Of a stretch of 64,000 bases of DNA, positions 60,371-64,000 are shown piece by piece; the first letter of the stretch is position 1, and every line of letters starts with the position of its first letter. The notes beneath the pieces were generated by a model. It saw only the letters and a list, made by a program, of their open reading frames with translations, was not told the origin of the DNA and did not search any database. This DNA comes from Helicobacter brantae (GTDB lineage Bacteria > Campylobacterota > Campylobacteria > Campylobacterales > Helicobacteraceae). A program made the translations under genes and the position numbers. Where the stretch lies: positions 1-64,000 of the forward strand of contig NZ_NXLV01000005.1 of NCBI RefSeq assembly GCF_003364205.1. Reading direction: 5' to 3'.

Positions 60371-62403
60371 CAAGCCTTGCTCTCTGTATCAGTTTCATCT
60401 TGTTTGTTTAAATTGTTTATTTTTCTTGCAATCTTGTTTTCATAAAGTGCAATATAGGTTTCCTTATCATTCCAAATATCACTCTCTAAATCAGCAACCT
60501 TATAAATGGGCTTGTTTTCCAAATCAAGCTCATTTACCAAGCTATCGATAGCAAATAATTTTCCTGTTTTTTCTTCTTTCTTTTCAATCATTCTATTGCT
60601 ATTTAGCACGGCTTGAATAAGTGCGTAATCATTGTAGAAATACTCTTGAAGCAAAGGAATGATTTTGTTTTGGAAAATGCCTTTGAGTTGCTCTAGCGTG
60701 ATAGAGCTTTCTCCCTCTTTGCACTCACTCAAGAAAAATGCGTGTCCGATTGTTTTTTCTCTATCGTAGAGAAACTCGATTCTTTTGTTGATTTGCTCTA
60801 GCATTTTGCCAAGCTCTATGTCTGTGCCTTGCACCTCTAATCCCTCTAGCTCACTTGGTTTTGGCATCATCTCTACAAACTCAAATCTCCTTCTTAGTGC
60901 TGTATCAAGGCTTGTGATACTTCTATCTGCTGTATTCATCGTGCCGATGATATAGAGGTTGCTAGGCACTCCAAAGAGTGGCTCATCACTTGTCCCACTA
61001 TAAGGGAGCTTGACTTTTAGCTCCTCACTTGCTCCTATCCTTTTGCTAGGCTCAATGAGAGTGATGAGTTCTCCAAAAATCTTGCTGATATTCCCACGAT
61101 TGATTTCATCAATGATGAGGATATAAGGTTGTGTATTTTGAATTTGTCCTGCAAGTTCTTTTTGAATATCTTCTCTTTTAAGTCTAAAGTCATTCAAAAT
61201 TTCATCAAAAACAGAATAGTAGGAAAACCTTGTTCCTTTCAAGCCTCGACAATAGGAGTAAATAAACTCATTGCAAGATAATGGTATAGGGCTAGGTTTT
61301 TCTGTATCTGCCAAAACTCTTATTGTTCCACTTGAATCTGTCAGGTAATAGAACTTTGCTTTATCTGTTCCTGATTTAGAAGTTCCGATTTTTTCGCCAT
61401 TTCCTATAAGCCCTTCTAAACTACTTTTTGTTGGGCGTTCATCTATATATTTTGGTGAAAGTAGAGAGGTTGGATAGACATAAAGTTGGCTTACAAAATT
61501 ATTATATGCCTCTTCAAGTTCCTTGACAAGTTTCTGATTTGTCAAAATTGGTTCTTGAGCTTTACGACATAATTCCTTGAAAATCCCATTCGTAACCTCG
61601 TAAGAAATATCACCATTCTTGTCTGTTATTGGCTTGATTCCCTCTACAAACTCCTCATATCCATAGCTTTGATGAAAGGTTACAAACTCGATTCTCTCCT
61701 TTGCTTTGTACTCTTCAAAAAGTTGTTTTCTAGCCTCTCTGTTGTTTTTGCTAGGAAGCCTCAAATCTTTATCGTGTCTTACCAAAATTTCCAAGGCTCT
61801 ATCAATCGTATTGTAAGTTTTTCCTGTTGCTGGAGAACCATAAAGAATTTGATTTAAGGGCTGATAACAGAAGCCCATTTGAATAAGTATAGGATAAAGT
61901 AGGGCATAATCTTCTGTTACATCCGTTAAAGCTTTTATTGCCCAATTTCCGCTATCTTCGCATATCCATTCTCCTTTTGCAAACCACTTGACCTTTCTAA
62001 AAGAGGCAAAATCATCATCAAGATTTGGATTATAGAAATATTCCCCCTCAACCTCCCCATATCCCATAAATTTATTTCTACCATTTCCAACGATGATAAT
62101 ATCTCCGATTTGAACTTCATTACAAAAATCCCAATTTGATTTTCTGTTATTTGTTTGCCTTGTAGAATCGCTTGGATATAGAGATTTGAGGGCTTCATCT
62201 ATTTCTTCTTTGTTTGAGTATTTTTGTAAATTTTCCAATTTTCTCCAACCAAGCCCCATTAAACCTTTTGAATACATCTCCTCCCATTTATCCCCATTTT
62301 CTCCTGCTTTGTATAACCAAAATCTCTGATTTTTAGATTTTTTGGAAATATTTTGATTTTCCACCTTTGCGTTTTCAGGGTGATTTTTATTTTCTAACAT
62401 CAC
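60370..62403 (-). CDS. mcrB: McrB-type GTPase with EVE-like N-terminal domain
   Basis: The 677-residue protein has an N-terminal PUA/EVE-like domain (residues about 28-165): FWLYKAGENGDKWEE, then the typical IGDIIIVGNGRNKFMGYGEVEG. An AAA+ motor follows, with Walker A GSPATGKT (189-196), Walker B ILIIDEINRGN near 430, and MNTADRSITSLDTALRRRF near 487; the NTAD sequence is the guanine-selective motif of McrB. EVE-type domains read modified bases, so this system probably cuts DNA carrying particular modified nucleotides. It precedes mcrC with overlapping stop and start. Confidence 0.88.
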   Translation of the reverse strand: MMLENKNHPENAKVENQNISKKSKNQRFWLYKAGENGDKWEEMYSKGLMGLGWRKLENLQKYSNKEEIDEALKSLYPSDSTRQTNNRKSNWDFCNEVQIGDIIIVGNGRNKFMGYGEVEGEYFYNPNLDDDFASFRKVKWFAKGEWICEDSGNWAIKALTDVTEDYALLYPILIQMGFCYQPLNQILYGSPATGKTYNTIDRALEILVRHDKDLRLPSKNNREARKQLFEEYKAKERIEFVTFHQSYGYEEFVEGIKPITDKNGDISYEVTNGIFKELCRKAQEPILTNQKLVKELEEAYNNFVSQLYVYPTSLLSPKYIDERPTKSSLEGLIGNGEKIGTSKSGTDKAKFYYLTDSSGTIRVLADTEKPSPIPLSCNEFIYSYCRGLKGTRFSYYSVFDEILNDFRLKREDIQKELAGQIQNTQPYILIIDEINRGNISKIFGELITLIEPSKRIGASEELKVKLPYSGTSDEPLFGVPSNLYIIGTMNTADRSITSLDTALRRRFEFVEMMPKPSELEGLEVQGTDIELGKMLEQINKRIEFLYDREKTIGHAFFLSECKEGESSITLEQLKGIFQNKIIPLLQEYFYNDYALIQAVLNSNRMIEKKEEKTGKLFAIDSLVNELDLENKPIYKVADLESDIWNDKETYIALYENKIARKINNLNKQDETDTESKA

Positions 62404-62505
62404 TAAGACTCCTTGATAAAAAATTCTTAAATTATATCCCTTTTTTCTCCTATGTCAAGTCTTAACACAATAGGGTTAGGACACACAAAAGCATATCTTA
62501 CTTCA

Positions 62506-62526
62506 GAGGACAGGTTTTGTCCTATT
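62506..62526. repeat. Inverted repeat GAGGACA/TGTCCT, copy 2
   Basis: AGGACA and TGTCCT flank GGTTT and are followed by ATTTTAAAATTTT, similar to copy 1 at 55961. It lies in the gap between murI and mcrB. Confidence 0.5.
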
Positions 62527-62544
62527 TTAAAATTTTGTGATTTT

Positions 62545-63291
62545 TTAGAGGGAGAGGAGGGTTTGGGCTTGGTGGGAGAGGGTGGAGTTATTTTGTGAGG
62601 AGTAGAAGCTAAGCTTTGAGGGAGTAGAGAGTGTGGGAAGCTCAAAGCTCTTTTTGAGTTGCTCGACTATGGCTTCTCCTGAGTGGATAAGCAAACTCTC
62701 CCCTCCAAAATACTCTCTAATTGCCTTAGCGATAAATGGATAATGTGTGCAACCTAGGATAATTGCTCTAGGAGGGGTGGAGATAGCGTGGAAGTAGTGC
62801 TTGAAGCAAGACTGCAAGATTTCCCCCTCATAGATTCCCTCTTCCACCAATGGGACAAAGAGAGTGGTTGCAATAGAATCAATGTGTTTATACCCCAAAG
62901 AGTGCAAAGCCTTAGGATAAACTTGGGATTTTGTAGTAGCTTGAGTGGCTAGGATTAGGATTGAGGCGTTTTTGTCTTGCACTTTGTTTTGCAGTGCCAA
63001 AACCCCTGCCTCTATCACACCCACCACAGGGTAGGGGGCTTGAGCTTTGAGGATATCAAGTGCATATGCACTCACGGTATTGCACGCAATGATAAGCAAA
63101 TCGATTTTATGAGGGGCAAAAAACTCCAAAGCTTCCAAGGAGTAGGCGATGATTGTTTCTCTATCTTTAGTCCCATAAGGCACTCTTGCTGTATCGCCAT
63201 AGTAGATAATCTCTTCAAAGAGCCTAGCCTCTAGTAGGCTCTTTAGCACACTTACACCCCCAATCCCACTATCAAAAATCCCAACTCTCAT
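62545..63291 (-). CDS. murI: Glutamate racemase
   Basis: Cofactor-independent racemase providing D-glutamate for peptidoglycan. The 248-residue protein has FDSGIGGVSVL (residues 6-16), the first catalytic Cys in IIACNTVSAYA and the second in LGCTHYPFI. YYGDTARVPYG is the substrate loop. It is transcribed just after rho, as in H. pylori. Confidence 0.94.
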   Translation of the reverse strand: MRVGIFDSGIGGVSVLKSLLEARLFEEIIYYGDTARVPYGTKDRETIIAYSLEALEFFAPHKIDLLIIACNTVSAYALDILKAQAPYPVVGVIEAGVLALQNKVQDKNASILILATQATTKSQVYPKALHSLGYKHIDSIATTLFVPLVEEGIYEGEILQSCFKHYFHAISTPPRAIILGCTHYPFIAKAIREYFGGESLLIHSGEAIVEQLKKSFELPTLSTPSKLSFYSSQNNSTLSHQAQTLLSL

Positions 63292-64000
63292 CTAGTCTTT
63301 TTCATTCATTAGATTAAGAAACTCTTCATTATCTTTGGTTTTTTGCATTTTGGAGTAGATGAAGCTTAGGGCTTCTACATCATCCATTTGTTGCATCACA
63401 TTTCTAAGCATCCAAACCTTTGTAAGCTTCTCTTTGCCTAGGAGCAAGTCGTCTTTTCTTGTCCCTGATTTGAGGATATCAAAGGCAGGGTAGATTCTTC
63501 TATCAGCAATTGATCGAGCTAGGACGATTTCGCTATTTCCTGTCCCTTTGAATTCTTCAAAAATCACTTCATCCATTCTTGAGCCTGTTTCGATAAGGGC
63601 TGTTGCGATAATTGTCAGACTTCCCCCTTGCTCGATATTTCTAGCCGCACCAAAAAATCTCTTGGGCTTATGCAACGCATTGGCATCGACCCCACCACTT
63701 AGCACTTTTCCACTTGAGGGAGTCGCACCATTATAAGCTCTAGCAAGTCGTGTGATAGAATCAAGCAAAATCACCACATCTTGCCCCATCTCTACCATTC
63801 TCTTAGCTCTCTCTATCACAAGCTCAGCTACGCGGATATGGTTGCTTGAGGGCAAATCAAATGTAGAGCTAAACACTTGCCCTTTGATACTTCTCTCCAT
63901 ATCTGTAACCTCTTCAGGTCGCTCATCAACAAGCAAAACCATTAGCTCTACTTCAGGGTGATTGCTTGAGATTCCGTGAGCCAATTCTTTCATAAGCTCT
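63292..64000 (-). CDS. rho: Transcription termination factor Rho, C-terminal part (partial)
   Basis: The last 236 or so codons of Rho; the N-terminal RNA-binding domain and Walker A lie beyond the window edge. Visible motifs are [32 protein letters not shown] (Walker B), [19 protein letters not shown] (the Q and R-loop region) and [13 protein letters not shown]. The frame is open to the last base. murI begins one base after its stop. Confidence 0.95.
   Translation of the reverse strand, partial: ELMKELAHGISSNHPEVELMVLLVDERPEEVTDMERSIKGQVFSSTFDLPSSNHIRVAELVIERAKRMVEMGQDVVILLDSITRLARAYNGATPSSGKVLSGGVDANALHKPKRFFGAARNIEQGGSLTIIATALIETGSRMDEVIFEEFKGTGNSEIVLARSIADRRIYPAFDILKSGTRKDDLLLGKEKLTKVWMLRNVMQQMDDVEALSFIYSKMQKTKDNEEFLNLMNEKD

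Overview
The window is chromosomal DNA of a Helicobacter-like member of the Campylobacterota. The evidence is the AT-rich base composition, dense packing with short intergenic gaps, TGnTATAAT-type promoters, G-tract phase variation, and gene blocks that match my memory of H. pylori order: csd6-era-hslU-hslV-rplI, pyrB-lipoprotein-tlyA-ribF and murI-rho. PurL, PepT, McrBC and a YeeE/YedE pair suggest a species other than H. pylori. No tRNA, rRNA, CRISPR array or insertion sequence was recognised, and no gene-free stretch exceeds about 300 bases; the longest gap is about 235 bases, upstream of the DUF1440 gene.

Layout. 1-4058: tandem large autotransporters, the first represented only by its 3' end. 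4126-16634: mostly housekeeping: DUF455 protein, a probable 28-residue membrane peptide, heptosyltransferase, hisS, NYN/OST-HTH protein, DedA-type protein, alr, cytochrome c553, recR, an YwqK-repeat secreted protein, dnaJ, dxr, cdsA, mnmG. 16631-19155: a type II restriction endonuclease, a D12-class adenine methyltransferase and a secreted helical-repeat protein. 19238-28834: NifS-like aminotransferase, outer-membrane protein, the pyrB-tlyA-ribF block, nhaA, and an OYE-type oxidoreductase behind a promoter whose spacer contains G12. 28831-31241: folE, truD, sodB. 31369-35721: an accessory patch holding a secreted ADP-ribosyltransferase-like toxin, two paralogous outer-membrane proteins (one switched off by a C11 tract), a relic resembling the PurL C-terminus, and a DUF3800 gene. 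35823-51326: purL, DUF1440 protein, rmuC, mntP, a YeeE/YedE pair, two small outer-membrane barrels, a divergent HxlR/SnoaL module, the csd6-to-rplI block, and moaE-mobB-mog-moaC. 51446-55916: a restriction-modification gene interrupted by a G11 tract, a small unknown gene, a DUF285 repeat protein and an unknown gene. 56105-64000: pepT, an AbgT-type transporter, McrBC with an EVE-like N-terminus, murI and the 3' part of rho.

The main themes are surface variation and DNA restriction layered on a compact core. Three long G/C tracts sit where a length change would switch a promoter, an outer-membrane protein and a methyltransferase. As sequenced, both coding tracts are one base short of the open frame. 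Three separate restriction systems are present. The most unusual single gene is the predicted secreted ADP-ribosyltransferase at 31369-32127, which carries all three parts of the R-S-E signature.
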